Below are positions 17,699 to 27,080 of a DNA stretch of 64,000 bases, piece after piece; positions within the stretch are counted from its first letter, which is position 1, and every line of letters begins with the position of its first letter. The stretch covers positions 124,001-188,000 of the forward strand of contig NZ_CP083375.1 of the NCBI RefSeq assembly GCF_017488845.2. Direction: 5' to 3'. The translations under genes and the position numbers were made by a program. Under the pieces are notes generated by a model. It was not told the DNA's origin. It saw nothing but the letters and a program-made list of their open reading frames with translations, and did no database searches. This DNA is from Ensifer canadensis (GTDB taxonomy: Bacteria > Pseudomonadota > Alphaproteobacteria > Rhizobiales > Rhizobiaceae).

Positions 17699-18376
17699 TC
17701 AGAGAGCGCCATCCATTAATCCCGATTGAGCCAGCTGCCTGCCGAAGTCGGCGCCAACGGCCTCGATCCCTAAACTCGTTGGACCGACACGCCAGATTTT
17801 TCTATCAGCGTCCCCTGTGAGCACCATCTCGGTTGAAACTCGCCGCGTCAGTGGGGCGCGGCTGACAACTGCGATCATCTTTCTCAGCAATGTCGCCGCG
17901 GGAGCTTTTTCTCCTCCGCCCAGTTCAGCAGCGCTAGTGGCAGCTTTGAGGTGTTCAAAGGCCGCCTTGACCTCAGGAACGGCACATTCAAGCTTTACCG
18001 AAGCCAGATATTGACCAGTTGGCAGTTGTTCTCCTACCCGTCCGGATATTGCCTTGCAGCGAACCCGCCGAGAGCTTTCGATCATGAGCGTTGTCATGAG
18101 TTTGGCCTGCTCGTGCGAGCTCCCGAGTGGCAAGTCACCCATTTTGTACTTGAACTGCCATGCTACCGGATCGGTGACACGCTCCATGTCGAGGTAACGT
18201 GGTTCGGCACTGGAAGCGCCCCATTCACGCTGGAGCCGCAATGTGCTGTCGCGATCATAGTTCAACCAGGAGCGATAGTAGAGTTCGGCAGTCCGTTCCG
18301 GCGTAAGGTGGGAAGACTGAGCCCATGCATGCAGGGGAGCACTGAACCAAATAATGCAAAACATCAATGCACGCAT
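17699..18376 (-). CDS. Unknown exported protein
   Basis: About 225 aa, not recognised. I chose the ATG at 18376, where MRALMFCIIWFSAPLHAWAQ forms a signal peptide and a GGAGG lies 10 bp upstream; the frame is open 44 codons further but without a leader. The mature part has TPERTAELYYRSWLNYDRDS near its start, a pair of Cys (VRCKAISG and KLECAVPEV) and no obvious catalytic motif. It could be a periplasmic or host-directed secreted protein; that is speculation. Confidence 0.6.
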   Translation of the reverse strand: MRALMFCIIWFSAPLHAWAQSSHLTPERTAELYYRSWLNYDRDSTLRLQREWGASSAEPRYLDMERVTDPVAWQFKYKMGDLPLGSSHEQAKLMTTLMIESSRRVRCKAISGRVGEQLPTGQYLASVKLECAVPEVKAAFEHLKAATSAAELGGGEKAPAATLLRKMIAVVSRAPLTRRVSTEMVLTGDADRKIWRVGPTSLGIEAVGADFGRQLAQSGLMDGAL

Positions 18377-18566
18377 GTGAGTATGCCTCCAATAATCAAA
18401 TTTTGTCTCCGTGAAGCAGCGGTTTCCACTGGACGGAATTCGAGCATGCTGCTTCTCGCGAAGTCGGTCGTGAACATGATATATCTTGCCACCGCAAATC
18501 ATTCGCAACTCTTGCTGCCATCTGAAGCGGTTGACGATTTCCTGGAAGCGGACAAACTGGCCTGCT

Positions 18567-19436
18567 TCATAATTGCTTCCCGACCCGATCCGGATCCTTG
18601 GACACCAAAACCGACAGGGTTACCCCCAAGATGCTTTCCTTTCGGACCAGGCCATCGCCGTTGAAGTCGTGCGGGTAGCGGCTGTCCACGGAGCTGTCGC
18701 GATTATCGCCGAGCACGAAATAGCTGTCTTCTGGAAGGGTCACGGGCCCGAAGTCGTTCACCACGCCTGGAGGCGTTTTGGGCGACAGCAGCGTCGCGTA
18801 ACTGCGGCCTTCGGGCGTGGTCTCCCTATAGACTTCTCCGGAGACAAATTCCTCCTTGATGACTTGGCCGGTGGCAGCCGCGATCATTCCCTTCCCGTTG
18901 ATGAAGACATGGCCGTTTCGCATTTTCACCGTCTCACCTGGCAGGCCGATGATCCGCGTAAGGGCAACCGTTTCGTCACCGCCTTGGAACCTCGCCTTGT
19001 GCACGATGATATCTCCGCGTCTGACAGGATTATAATCCAGCACCTGTGCGGCGATCATTTCGCTTTCCTGCACAGTCGGCGACATCGAGGACGAAGGAAC
19101 GTTGAAGAGTTTTATGCCGCATATGTCCCGTTTCATACGGGCCACATCGCAATCCGCTGGTAGTAGTGCGGCCAGGCCGCCGATCGCGTGTTCCGTCATG
19201 GATTTCAAAAGCCGCATGTCGGTGGTCCAAGCGTTCGCCTGCGCCAGCCATATTGGATAAGCTGGTTCCACAAGCGTTCTTGCAGCGCTTTCGCGTTCTG
19301 TCTCGGCCAGTGCGACGGGGGCGAAAGCCACGACCGCGAGAGGGATCGACAAAAGGAGAGTGGCTATTGATGTCGTCAGTTGCGGTGAGCGCACGGCTTT
19401 CCTTTCCCGTTCAGAGGCTGCGACGGCAGCTTGCAC
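18567..19436 (-). CDS. Signal peptidase I-like (S26) protein with an altered active site
   Basis: LepB/S26-type protein, 289 aa from a GTG at 19436. It carries an N-terminal membrane or signal segment (SIATLLLSIPLAVVAFAPVA), then the S26 boxes: PSSSMSPT with the nucleophile Ser at about 117, RGDIIVHKA, RIIGLPGETV and GDNRDSSVDSR. The Lys that normally precedes the Arg of the KRxxGLPGD box (general base in E. coli LepB) is Thr here (VALTRIIGLPGE, Thr160). It may be inactive, use another base, or act as a specialised processing enzyme. It is not the compact TraF type. Confidence 0.8.
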   Translation of the reverse strand: MQAAVAASERERKAVRSPQLTTSIATLLLSIPLAVVAFAPVALAETERESAARTLVEPAYPIWLAQANAWTTDMRLLKSMTEHAIGGLAALLPADCDVARMKRDICGIKLFNVPSSSMSPTVQESEMIAAQVLDYNPVRRGDIIVHKARFQGGDETVALTRIIGLPGETVKMRNGHVFINGKGMIAAATGQVIKEEFVSGEVYRETTPEGRSYATLLSPKTPPGVVNDFGPVTLPEDSYFVLGDNRDSSVDSRYPHDFNGDGLVRKESILGVTLSVLVSKDPDRVGKQL

Positions 19437-19463
19437 AATAGCCGATATACCCCAGTCGATGGA

Positions 19464-20639
19464 TCAGACAGCCAGTCGCGCCGCGCGCCCGTTCTTCCGG
19501 TCGGCATTGTTGTAATAGCTGGCCGCCTGCGTCACCGACTTGTGCAGCGACTGCTGCATGGCCTCGGGGAGTGGGATGCCACGATTGGCGGCCTCGGTGA
19601 GATAGCCAGACCGCAGGCCATGCGCCGAGAACATCTCCGGGTCTAGGCCGGCCTGCTTGACGCGTGCCTTGAGGATGAAGTTGACCGATTGCGGCGTCAG
19701 TGCTCGCCGATCGATATTGCCCCACTGATCGATGCGCCGGAACACCGGTCCAGTCTCGATCCTGGCTTCTGCTAGCCAATGCTTCAAGGCGGTCACCGGC
19801 CGGCCGATCAACACGACGTGTTCGTCATCATCGGCCGTCGTCGTCTTGGTGCGGCCGAGGCTGATCGTCAGACAGGGCAGGGGAGGGGAGCTCGCGTCGG
19901 CCGGATCGGCATGCACCGGTTCCTCGTCGACTAGATCTTCAACGCGAAGGTTGGCAACTTCGGAGCGCCGGCGGCCGCCGGAGGCGAAGGCGAGGAGCAA
20001 TAGCGCCCGATCGCGAAGATCGACCAGGCGGTCACCCGCGCAGGTGGCCAGCAGTTTCGCCAGGATGTCGCCGGTCACTGCTTTTTTGCTCTTGCGGCGG
20101 CGTTGCCGCGGCGCAGCGCGCACGGCCAGTCGCAATGCGGTCTTTAGGGACGGAGCACTGAATGCGCCGGTCAGCCCGCGCCAGCGTGTCAGGATCGACC
20201 AGGAGGTGAGGCGCCTGCGCACAGTGTCTGGCGCATGCGGGCCATCGACTCTGAGCAGCCCCTTGGCGCGCAATACCGCCTCGACGTCGGCCGGCATGCC
20301 ATGGTTCGGATCCTCGGCTCGCTCGCCGGGATCCCAGAGATGATGGGCGACGAATTTGAGAGCCAAGCTTTCGGGCGCCGGCCAGGGGAGGGGAGCGCCG
20401 GTGGCAAGCTGGCACCAGGTCTCGAGATAGCCAAGGTCTGAGGCAAGCGCCCGTAGCGTATTGTCGCCCATGCCCTCTTGCGCCAGATGTTTTAAAGTGG
20501 CGACATCATCGTCAGTCAGCAGCGTTGCCAGCTGGTCGCGGCGATCGAAGGGAAGGATCGCGTCGAGCGCATCGAGTTCTTCGGCACGGCGCTGCACCGG
20601 ATCGGCGGGGGCGGGGTGGGTGATGGCTTTGCGTGTCAT
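19464..20639 (-). CDS. Tyrosine site-specific recombinase (integrase)
   Basis: Phage-integrase family, 391 aa. The catalytic set is visible: first Arg in ASGGRRRSE, HGLR with H340 and R343, a second His at about 366 (LHKSVTQ), and nucleophile Tyr in ASYYNN (about 375-376). The N-terminal SAM-like core-binding domain covers about residues 40-170. I chose the ATG at 20639, which overlaps the vapC stop as ATGA, so the integrase probably shares the vapBC transcript. Such an arrangement suggests a mobile or plasmid-stabilising cassette. Confidence 0.88.
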   Translation of the reverse strand: MTRKAITHPAPADPVQRRAEELDALDAILPFDRRDQLATLLTDDDVATLKHLAQEGMGDNTLRALASDLGYLETWCQLATGAPLPWPAPESLALKFVAHHLWDPGERAEDPNHGMPADVEAVLRAKGLLRVDGPHAPDTVRRRLTSWSILTRWRGLTGAFSAPSLKTALRLAVRAAPRQRRRKSKKAVTGDILAKLLATCAGDRLVDLRDRALLLLAFASGGRRRSEVANLRVEDLVDEEPVHADPADASSPPLPCLTISLGRTKTTTADDDEHVVLIGRPVTALKHWLAEARIETGPVFRRIDQWGNIDRRALTPQSVNFILKARVKQAGLDPEMFSAHGLRSGYLTEAANRGIPLPEAMQQSLHKSVTQAASYYNNADRKNGRAARLAV

Positions 20640-21040
20640 TGGGTTGACGACGCGGGATGGCATTTCACGTCGGTCCTGCCGAAATCCTGGCCCTTGAACA
20701 GGAGCGGCGCCTTGGCGACCGCGGCAACGGCGTAGGAAAAGCAGTCGCCCATATTAAGCGTGGCTGGATGGCGACCTTTACCGAATCGATCGAACGCTCG
20801 TTCCGCTTCACGATAATGCTTTTCGTCGAAAGCAATCGTGGTTACGTTCGGCAGCCGGACAAGCTGATCAACGATGTCCGAAGCGTTTGAAAACCCTCTT
20901 CCTGTCAGCACCATTCGAGCCTCGAGCAGGGTCGGCCAGCCTATCGCAAGTGCCTCCCGACCCACCAACGATATGAACCGTTCGGCCTCCGGCTCTCCCA
21001 AGGCCATTGCCAGAATGACCGACGTATCGACAGCGATCAT
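20636..21040 (-). CDS. vapC: VapC-type PIN-domain toxin
   Basis: PIN-domain ribonuclease, 134 aa. The acidic residues of the family are present: D5 (MIAVDTS), the Glu in LLEARMVL (about 41), and the Asp in NMGDCFSYA (about 98). The length is typical of VapC toxins. It overlaps the upstream antitoxin gene by 4 bp, as in most type II toxin-antitoxin pairs, and would help keep the plasmid in the population. Confidence 0.9.
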   Translation of the reverse strand: MIAVDTSVILAMALGEPEAERFISLVGREALAIGWPTLLEARMVLTGRGFSNASDIVDQLVRLPNVTTIAFDEKHYREAERAFDRFGKGRHPATLNMGDCFSYAVAAVAKAPLLFKGQDFGRTDVKCHPASSTQ

Positions 21041-21294
21041 CGTGGCAAACCATATTCGTCGTAGAAATCGTCATGCGCAGATGTCGTGCCGGTTGGCACA
21101 GCACGCCGGCCCTCGGCCATCAAGTCCGATAGGACATCGATCGGCGTCCGGGCAGACTGTTGGCGCAGTTCCAGATCGTAGCGCTCAAGCGCCTGCTCGA
21201 CGAGCTTGTTGATTGGCTGACCGGTGCGGCGCGCCATCGCATGGGCAAGGTCCCTCGCCTTTGTGCTGCGGACGGAGAGTTGTGGTTCAGACAT
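21037..21294 (-). CDS. vapB: VapB-type antitoxin
   Basis: 85-aa antitoxin with an N-terminal ribbon-helix-helix-like region (SVRSTKARDLAHAMARRTGQ), the pattern of the Rv0623-like VapB family, and an acidic C-terminal toxin-binding tail (SAHDDFYDEYGL). It is first in the vapB-vapC-integrase unit. The TATCGATA palindromes in the divergent upstream region may be its operator. Confidence 0.85.
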   Translation of the reverse strand: MSEPQLSVRSTKARDLAHAMARRTGQPINKLVEQALERYDLELRQQSARTPIDVLSDLMAEGRRAVPTGTTSAHDDFYDEYGLPR

Positions 21295-21617
21295 CGGCTT
21301 TCCTCTATCGAGATCCCGTCAAATATAGCGGCTCCAGCTTGAGATGGCAAGAAATGCCTCGGTAGATGGCTAACTATCGATACCTAAATTGCCTCATCCG
21401 AGCGGCGCAGCAACGTATCTGTGGGGGAGGGGAGGGCTTTGGATTTTGGCATGGTGCTCTCTGGCGCTGTGAATTGCCCCGAGTTTACCGGTTTTGCGAC
21501 TCCAAAACCATCACTATCGATACTTGATACTTATCGATGGTTAGCACGCCAACCCGCAACCATACCATGTGAGGAATAGTAACTTTCAGATAGAGTTCCT
21601 TTAGCAAATCATTTACC
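21295..21617. promoter_or_regulatory. Divergent control region with TATCGATA palindromes
   Basis: This 323-bp region separates vapB (left) from the DUF1612-type gene (right). It holds two perfect TATCGATA sites, both inside the longer repeat ACTATCGATAC (around 21375-21382 and 21515-21522), and a close variant TATCGATG at 21532-21539. They could be operators for vapBC or the right-hand gene, or recombination sites for the nearby integrase. Confidence 0.5.
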
Positions 21618-22757
21618 ATGATTTCAATGCCTTACGATCTCGCGAAAATCAGTATGACAGCTCTGATCGGGCCGGCTTTCCGCGCGGGCATCGCCTTAAC
21701 GCGTCTGGACGAACGCATCGTCCGCTCACCGGTCGGCCAGGGATGGATCGAACGGTCCCATTTTGCCGACGCGTGCGCCTCGCTGTGGATCGACGGCGAA
21801 CTGGTCCATCTCGAAGACCTCGTCCTCCACGACGATACCAGAGATATTCGCACACCCACCCATGAGCTGACAATCGCCCGCGACGTCCTGCGCACTCGTC
21901 GGCGGATCGCCGGCCAATCCCCGGATTGGGCGCTCTCTGCCGACGGTATCCGAACCTTGCGACAAACATCGGACATCAATTCGGCCGGTGCGGGCGAGGG
22001 GAAGACTGCCGTCGTCATTCGCCCCGCAGCGCCAATAAATCCGGAAGGGGAGGGCGAGGAGGGTGACGACGTGGAAAATCTACCCGGCGTCGACTATGCC
22101 GCCATCGATGCGGTGTTGGCCCGATCGGAGGCTGCGATCGAGAACGCAACACGTCCCGGCCGCGCCAGCGCGGCAGACAGAGACGCACTGGTCTATGATC
22201 TCGACTGGGACGAGGATGCGCGGCTGGAGGAATGGCGCGGCGTGCTCCGACAGGTGCAAGACCTGCCGGCGGTGCTGCAGGCGATCGTCGCCCTCGATGC
22301 CTGGAACGACATTTCCGTCCTTCAGCACGCGCCTTGGCTCGGCCGCCTCCTGGCTACCTCGATCTTGCGCCAGGTCGGGCTCACCACCGGTGCGCACCTG
22401 GCCGCGATCAATCTTGGCCTCAAAACTATCCCCGTCGATCGGCGTCGCCATCGCAATCGCGAAACTCGGCTGCTGGCCATCGCCCACGGCCTGATCGCCG
22501 CCGCTGAGATCGGCCTCAAGGAGCACGATCGCCTGGCACTGGCGAAAACCATGATGGACCGCAAGCTCGATGGGCGGAGGACGTCTTCAAAACTGCCGGA
22601 GCTGGTCGAGCTGGTGATGGCAAGGCCGCTGGTGTCGGCAAAAACGGTGGCGAAGACGCTGGACGTCACGCCGCAGGCGGCGCGGCGGATTGTTTTGGAG
22701 CTGGGTCTGCGGGAGATGACCGGGAGGGGGAGGTTTCGGGCGTGGGGAATCTTATGA
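21618..22757 (+). CDS. RHE_PE00001-type protein (DUF1612 with helix-turn-helix)
   Basis: Member of a rhizobial plasmid family of unknown function, 379 aa. The N-terminus ([20 protein letters not shown], from the second ATG) and [20 protein letters not shown] with [11 protein letters not shown] are hallmarks of the family. The C-terminal 60 residues ([20 protein letters not shown]) form a winged-helix/helix-turn-helix segment suggesting DNA binding. Start is either ATG 21618 or 21627; neither has a strong ribosome binding site. It is divergent from vapBC-integrase, and I recall such genes near integrases on rhizobial plasmids. Confidence 0.75.
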   Translation: MISMPYDLAKISMTALIGPAFRAGIALTRLDERIVRSPVGQGWIERSHFADACASLWIDGELVHLEDLVLHDDTRDIRTPTHELTIARDVLRTRRRIAGQSPDWALSADGIRTLRQTSDINSAGAGEGKTAVVIRPAAPINPEGEGEEGDDVENLPGVDYAAIDAVLARSEAAIENATRPGRASAADRDALVYDLDWDEDARLEEWRGVLRQVQDLPAVLQAIVALDAWNDISVLQHAPWLGRLLATSILRQVGLTTGAHLAAINLGLKTIPVDRRRHRNRETRLLAIAHGLIAAAEIGLKEHDRLALAKTMMDRKLDGRRTSSKLPELVELVMARPLVSAKTVAKTLDVTPQAARRIVLELGLREMTGRGRFRAWGIL

Positions 22758-23070
22758 CCCGCCACTCATCTGATGGTGGCGGCCTAGCCCCAATCATTGC
22801 CGCCTGTGATCACTGGTGCAGCCAACACATTCATACGCTCGTCATGCGAAACGTCATCCGATCTAGCTACCTGATCCCAGCTCCGCTGGGCCTAAAGCTA
22901 GGCCTCGCTCGCGCGGCCGATTGGGCAGACGGGCCGTTGCCTTTTTTGGACCGAATAGGAATAATAATGATAGAGTAGTCGCTCGGCAAGTCTCACGTTT
23001 AGCATCAAACACTACTATCGCTTGACGCGAATCTTCCTGTGTGAGAGCCCTTTCTTGAGGGGGCCCACGC
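22758..23070. other. Gap before the defence operon
   Basis: No supported gene. An imperfect 6-bp GC-rich dyad (GGCCTAAAGCTAGGCC, near 22889) may end transcription of the gene on the left, but it lacks a T-run. The last 30 bases hold the GAGGGGG ribosome binding site of the next gene. Confidence 0.5.
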
Positions 23071-23931
23071 GTGTATTACATCAACAGAAACTTGACGGAC
23101 GACGATGGCGATCATGTCTGGGCTGTCGTTCAGGAATCCTGCGACCTGTCAGATCAGAACGACAGGATGCTGTTGCATGCGGTAGCAACAATCCGGGAAG
23201 CCTACGGCGAACAAGAAATCCGAGAAATGGCGGAAAATGCTCCTCTCGTGACTGTCCCGGAGCCGGCCGATGGGGTAGCGAACACCTTTTCGCTCGACCT
23301 GTTGCTGAGCGCGTTTAGATCGTCTCTGCCAGATCCGGCCGCTGAAGGTGGAAAGCCCGGCCAGCTGACTAACTATCGGTCAGAAACGACCGAGTTGCTT
23401 GCGCGCGCAGCGCTGGCCACCGTTTACGGGTTTGCTTCCCCTCCGACGCTACATGCGACGAAAGGGAACCGAAATCAGCCAATACTTGGTTTCGACGGGT
23501 GGACCATAATGCAGGCGACCGATGGTGAACTCGCTTTAGTACTCCTCCAAGTCAAGGGTACGGAGGATGCGGCTAGGCCCCCAAGCGTCGCCGCTGAACT
23601 TGTTGCCGAGTGTGGGCGAGCGGTGACCGACTTCACCAAGCTCAAGGGCTTTCTCATGGCATGTCTCCTTCGCTGCAAAAACACGGCTTTCGAGCTGCCG
23701 CTGATGAACCTCATCGTGGAACTCGAACGAGACAACAGGATTACCAACACCCTACTTGCGCCAGTCATCGTCCGTGGCGGGGCCGAGTCTCATATTGACG
23801 ACCTCTGTTCGCTGAGGGGTGCGACAACTTCCTTCTTGCATGCTAGAGCGCGAGGCATGACACTCTCTCTTGGTGCGGAGCTTACAGCGTTTGGTCGAGC
23901 GGCAATGACGAGAGCGCGGCAACATGTCTAG
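23071..23931 (+). CDS. HamA-like putative nuclease (defence)
   Basis: 286 aa from a GTG that follows GAGGGGG. The middle part resembles HamA/DUF1837, the effector of the Hachiman anti-phage system: TELLARAALATVYGFASPP, a downstream ILGFDGW with D142, then LLQVKG with Q160 and K162. This is a PD-(D/E)xK arrangement in which the usual acidic residue before Lys is Gln, as in Mrr-type nucleases. The gene overlaps the helicase gene by 8 bp, the standard hamA-hamB order. Family assignment is by eye; another restriction-like nuclease is possible. Confidence 0.65.
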   Translation: MYYINRNLTDDDGDHVWAVVQESCDLSDQNDRMLLHAVATIREAYGEQEIREMAENAPLVTVPEPADGVANTFSLDLLLSAFRSSLPDPAAEGGKPGQLTNYRSETTELLARAALATVYGFASPPTLHATKGNRNQPILGFDGWTIMQATDGELALVLLQVKGTEDAARPPSVAAELVAECGRAVTDFTKLKGFLMACLLRCKNTAFELPLMNLIVELERDNRITNTLLAPVIVRGGAESHIDDLCSLRGATTSFLHARARGMTLSLGAELTAFGRAAMTRARQHV

Positions 23932-26900
23932 CGCAGAGAACATCTTTGACACAGCGTATCGTCGGCAGCTGCTCGCTCGCGTTGATGACGGCGTTTTCCA
24001 AGCTGCTCTCTCACATGCTCCGACTGCTGCCCCGATCGATGAACTCATTGAGCTCAAGATCGGGGCCATGGTTGACTATGAGACCTGGATCAACGAAATC
24101 GACGTGAGTACAGCGATCGGCGCATCTCCAAACATCTCGGAAGTAACCGCCAGTCAAGTCTTCGACCAGTGGCTGGCATATGTCGGTGCGGCATCCGCGC
24201 AGAGGCGTATCGAACTGCGCGATCTGTTTCTAGCATCGAGCGTGGCACTCTGGGCGAGACGTCCGACCGAGCTTCGTCACCTTCTCCGCCTACCGATCGT
24301 TTCCGCTATAATCGACCCGGCATCGGACGATACTCGGTCCTGGCCTGTCAAAGTGCAGGACATAATCTCTCGGGCCCTGATCCTAATCGCCAGACAATCA
24401 AGTCGCGAAGACGTCGGGAAAGCCAGACGGTGCATTGACGATCTTCGTGAACTTCAGGGTAAGATGGATGGGGCCTTGCTGGCCTCTACCGATCATCCTC
24501 AGCGGTCTGCACTAACGCTACTGGCCCTTTATCATGCAGGTCAGGCCACCATCGTGCTGACTGATTACGTCCTCAATGGCGAATTCGTGGGCACGAGTGG
24601 ACGTCCGGTGAACGTCGTGACAGAGCTTCAGACTCTGATGCGCAAGGCGCACGAATACGCGGTCCTGAGCTCGGACCCTGAACTCATGACTTGGATCATT
24701 TCAGTTTCCCTGATCTCTGGGAAGCTACGCGAGGACTCCATTTGGGCGAACGGATCCAATATCAATGAGAAAATCGACGCGCTTGTGAGATCGGTCAGCA
24801 CCAGAGAGGGTGCGATCCTGAGCATGTTGCCGTCTCAACAGGATGCTTTGGCAAAGAACCTTCTCGATCCACAGCGCGAGGCGGTTATACTGCAGATGCC
24901 CACGAGTTCGGGAAAGACTTTGATGGCTGAGTTAGCCATTCTTCAGACGCTTTCCGGCTACGCCGATGCACGGGTCATCTACGTCACTCCGACTCGGGCA
25001 CTGGCCACACAGGTTCGCCGAACGCTTGGAGCGGACTTTGCCGAGCTTAACATCGACGTCACCGCGGCAGGCAGCGCCTTTGAAGAAGACCCTTTTGAAC
25101 AGGCTCTATTGAACAGACTGTCTGGCGTCGTGGTATCCACTCCGGAAAAGCTGGATCTCCTTCTTCGTTCGCGTACAGAATGGTTTGAACAGATCCGTTT
25201 GGTCATAGTCGACGAGGCTCATCTTCTGAAAGATGGCGAGCGCGGTGCTCGGTTGGAGCTCTTGCTGGCCAACATTCGCCGAGAGCACGCGCATATCCGT
25301 CTGTTGCTTTTGACGCCGTTCGTTGAGAACGCTCAGGACGTTGCAGCTTGGCTGAGCCAAGACCGCGGACGTGAAGTCGAGGTCAAATGGCGGCCGTCCC
25401 GTCTGATTGTCGGCCTCGCTAGCCTCAAGGGTCGTCAGGGCACACGGCGGATCGAGATAGAGTGGAAGGAGCCACATCGGTCGTCGGCACTGACATCTAC
25501 AGTCATGTTGCTAACCGAAGAGGAGCGTAATAAGTTTCGCGAGAGTTCTTCGGCCCAGACGAAGGCGATCACGATCGGGCGAAGGCTTCAATCGCTTGGT
25601 CCCTCCCTAATGATGTTTCCGGCTTCGAGAATAGCCGCCGAAGAGGCCGCGCTCGAGATGGCTGAGCAGCGCGCAGCGATAGATCCGACGTTAGCTCCGC
25701 CGGAATTCCGCGTAGCGATCGCGTTGGCCTCGAACGAATACGGAGAAGACAGCCAGTTAGCGAATTGCCTGAGGAAAGGCGTCGCATTTCATCACTCGGC
25801 ATTGAGCAGTGAACTGCGCTACCTTGTCGAACGTTTGGCCGCCATTGGAACGCTCGAGTTCATAGCGGCGACAACGACCTTGGCACAAGGCATGAACTTT
25901 CCGGTGTCCAGCGTCGTCGTCCATTCGGTCCACAAGCCCTACGCCGGTCCACTCAGCCCAGGCGAATTTTGGAACATCGCAGGCAGAGCCGGGCGCGTCG
26001 GCCTATCTGAAAGAGGGGTAATCGTATTTGCAAATTCCGAACACCGAGAGCTGTGGGAGCATTATACAGCGTCTCTATCTGAGAAGATCGATTCAGCTCT
26101 TGCCGCTGCGATCGAACGTATAGCGGATGGGGCAGATATAAAGTCTGCTTATAGGACCAACGAAGGTATTCGCCCGTTCATACAGTATCTTGGTCACTCG
26201 GTCGCTCGACTTGGTGCACAGCAGACATCGAGCGAACTCGAACGGCTGGTTAACGCAAGCTTTGCGGGACGGTCCGACACCGCAAGAACAAAGCTCCTGC
26301 AGTTTGCACGCCGTTATCTTGGGCAGATAACAGGTAAGCAGCAGAGCTACATGAAGGTGGCGGATGAGACCGGGCTGGCTTCTTTCAGTTTCGACGAACT
26401 CTATGCCACGATTCGCACCGATCCTCTGCTTTCGGGCGGCACAGCTCAGATGCTCCAACAGCCTGACGGACTCAAACATCTCATCGATGCGCTGGCCAAA
26501 CTTCCGGAACTTTCCTTGGCCTTGGACCTCGGCCATGGCACGATCGACACGAAGGCGGTGGCGGACGTCGTTCACAAATGGATCAATGGCTCAACCGTAG
26601 CGGAGATCGCCCCTTCATTTCGTGGGAAAAGCGAAGCGGACCGCATCAGGGAGGCGGGACGGTACGTCTTCGGACTTGTTTCACAAACGGTATCATGGGG
26701 CGCTCATGCCTTTTTGCGCGGTCGCGATATGGTTGGAGGCGAGGGAGCAGCTCTCGAAGGTGAAGACCGTATGCTACCGGCCTACATTCAGTATGGAGTG
26801 AGTTCACCCGGTTCAGTCATGGCGTCAATTCTCGGAATTCCCCGACAGCTCGCCTCCGGCATGGCCGCTCTCTATTCAGAGGAGAATGGGTCCTTGCGCC

Positions 26901-27076
26901 CCGAGGATGGCTCCAGGTTCAGGACTTTCCTCGAGACAAGCCGCGTAGAGGCCTGGCGCGATGCTATTCACGGTACACGAATAGCCGATTTCGTTTCGGC
27001 GGATGACCTGCGTTCAGTCTGGAGAGACTCCCAGGGGATTAATCGCAGACCCGTCCAGACACCAGTTCGAGGATAG
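23924..27076 (+). CDS. HamB-like SF2 helicase (defence)
   Basis: Superfamily 2 helicase of the Ski2/DEAH-like group, 1050 aa. The N-terminal 300 residues are helical and without known motifs. Walker A is MPTSSGKT near residue 325, motif Ia includes YVTPTRALATQV, motif II is IVDEAH near 429, motif III-like LLLTPF follows, and the second RecA domain has TTTLAQGMNFP and the arginine motif AGRAGRVG near 687. The C-terminal 300 residues are a family-specific extension. Size, order and the 8-bp overlap fit Hachiman HamB, which is thought to sense DNA and control the nuclease. Confidence 0.8.
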   Translation: MSSAENIFDTAYRRQLLARVDDGVFQAALSHAPTAAPIDELIELKIGAMVDYETWINEIDVSTAIGASPNISEVTASQVFDQWLAYVGAASAQRRIELRDLFLASSVALWARRPTELRHLLRLPIVSAIIDPASDDTRSWPVKVQDIISRALILIARQSSREDVGKARRCIDDLRELQGKMDGALLASTDHPQRSALTLLALYHAGQATIVLTDYVLNGEFVGTSGRPVNVVTELQTLMRKAHEYAVLSSDPELMTWIISVSLISGKLREDSIWANGSNINEKIDALVRSVSTREGAILSMLPSQQDALAKNLLDPQREAVILQMPTSSGKTLMAELAILQTLSGYADARVIYVTPTRALATQVRRTLGADFAELNIDVTAAGSAFEEDPFEQALLNRLSGVVVSTPEKLDLLLRSRTEWFEQIRLVIVDEAHLLKDGERGARLELLLANIRREHAHIRLLLLTPFVENAQDVAAWLSQDRGREVEVKWRPSRLIVGLASLKGRQGTRRIEIEWKEPHRSSALTSTVMLLTEEERNKFRESSSAQTKAITIGRRLQSLGPSLMMFPASRIAAEEAALEMAEQRAAIDPTLAPPEFRVAIALASNEYGEDSQLANCLRKGVAFHHSALSSELRYLVERLAAIGTLEFIAATTTLAQGMNFPVSSVVVHSVHKPYAGPLSPGEFWNIAGRAGRVGLSERGVIVFANSEHRELWEHYTASLSEKIDSALAAAIERIADGADIKSAYRTNEGIRPFIQYLGHSVARLGAQQTSSELERLVNASFAGRSDTARTKLLQFARRYLGQITGKQQSYMKVADETGLASFSFDELYATIRTDPLLSGGTAQMLQQPDGLKHLIDALAKLPELSLALDLGHGTIDTKAVADVVHKWINGSTVAEIAPSFRGKSEADRIREAGRYVFGLVSQTVSWGAHAFLRGRDMVGGEGAALEGEDRMLPAYIQYGVSSPGSVMASILGIPRQLASGMAALYSEENGSLRPEDGSRFRTFLETSRVEAWRDAIHGTRIADFVSADDLRSVWRDSQGINRRPVQTPVRG

Positions 27077-27080
27077 ACTT

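Noticed and set aside
18567..19436. TraF-type conjugal pilin peptidase
   Set aside because: Motifs and length fit LepB-type signal peptidase; TraF is shorter and belongs to the tra operon, which is not here.
22742..22978. 78-codon frame after the DUF1612-type gene
   Set aside because: Overlaps the preceding gene's end, no ribosome binding site, no similarity noticed.
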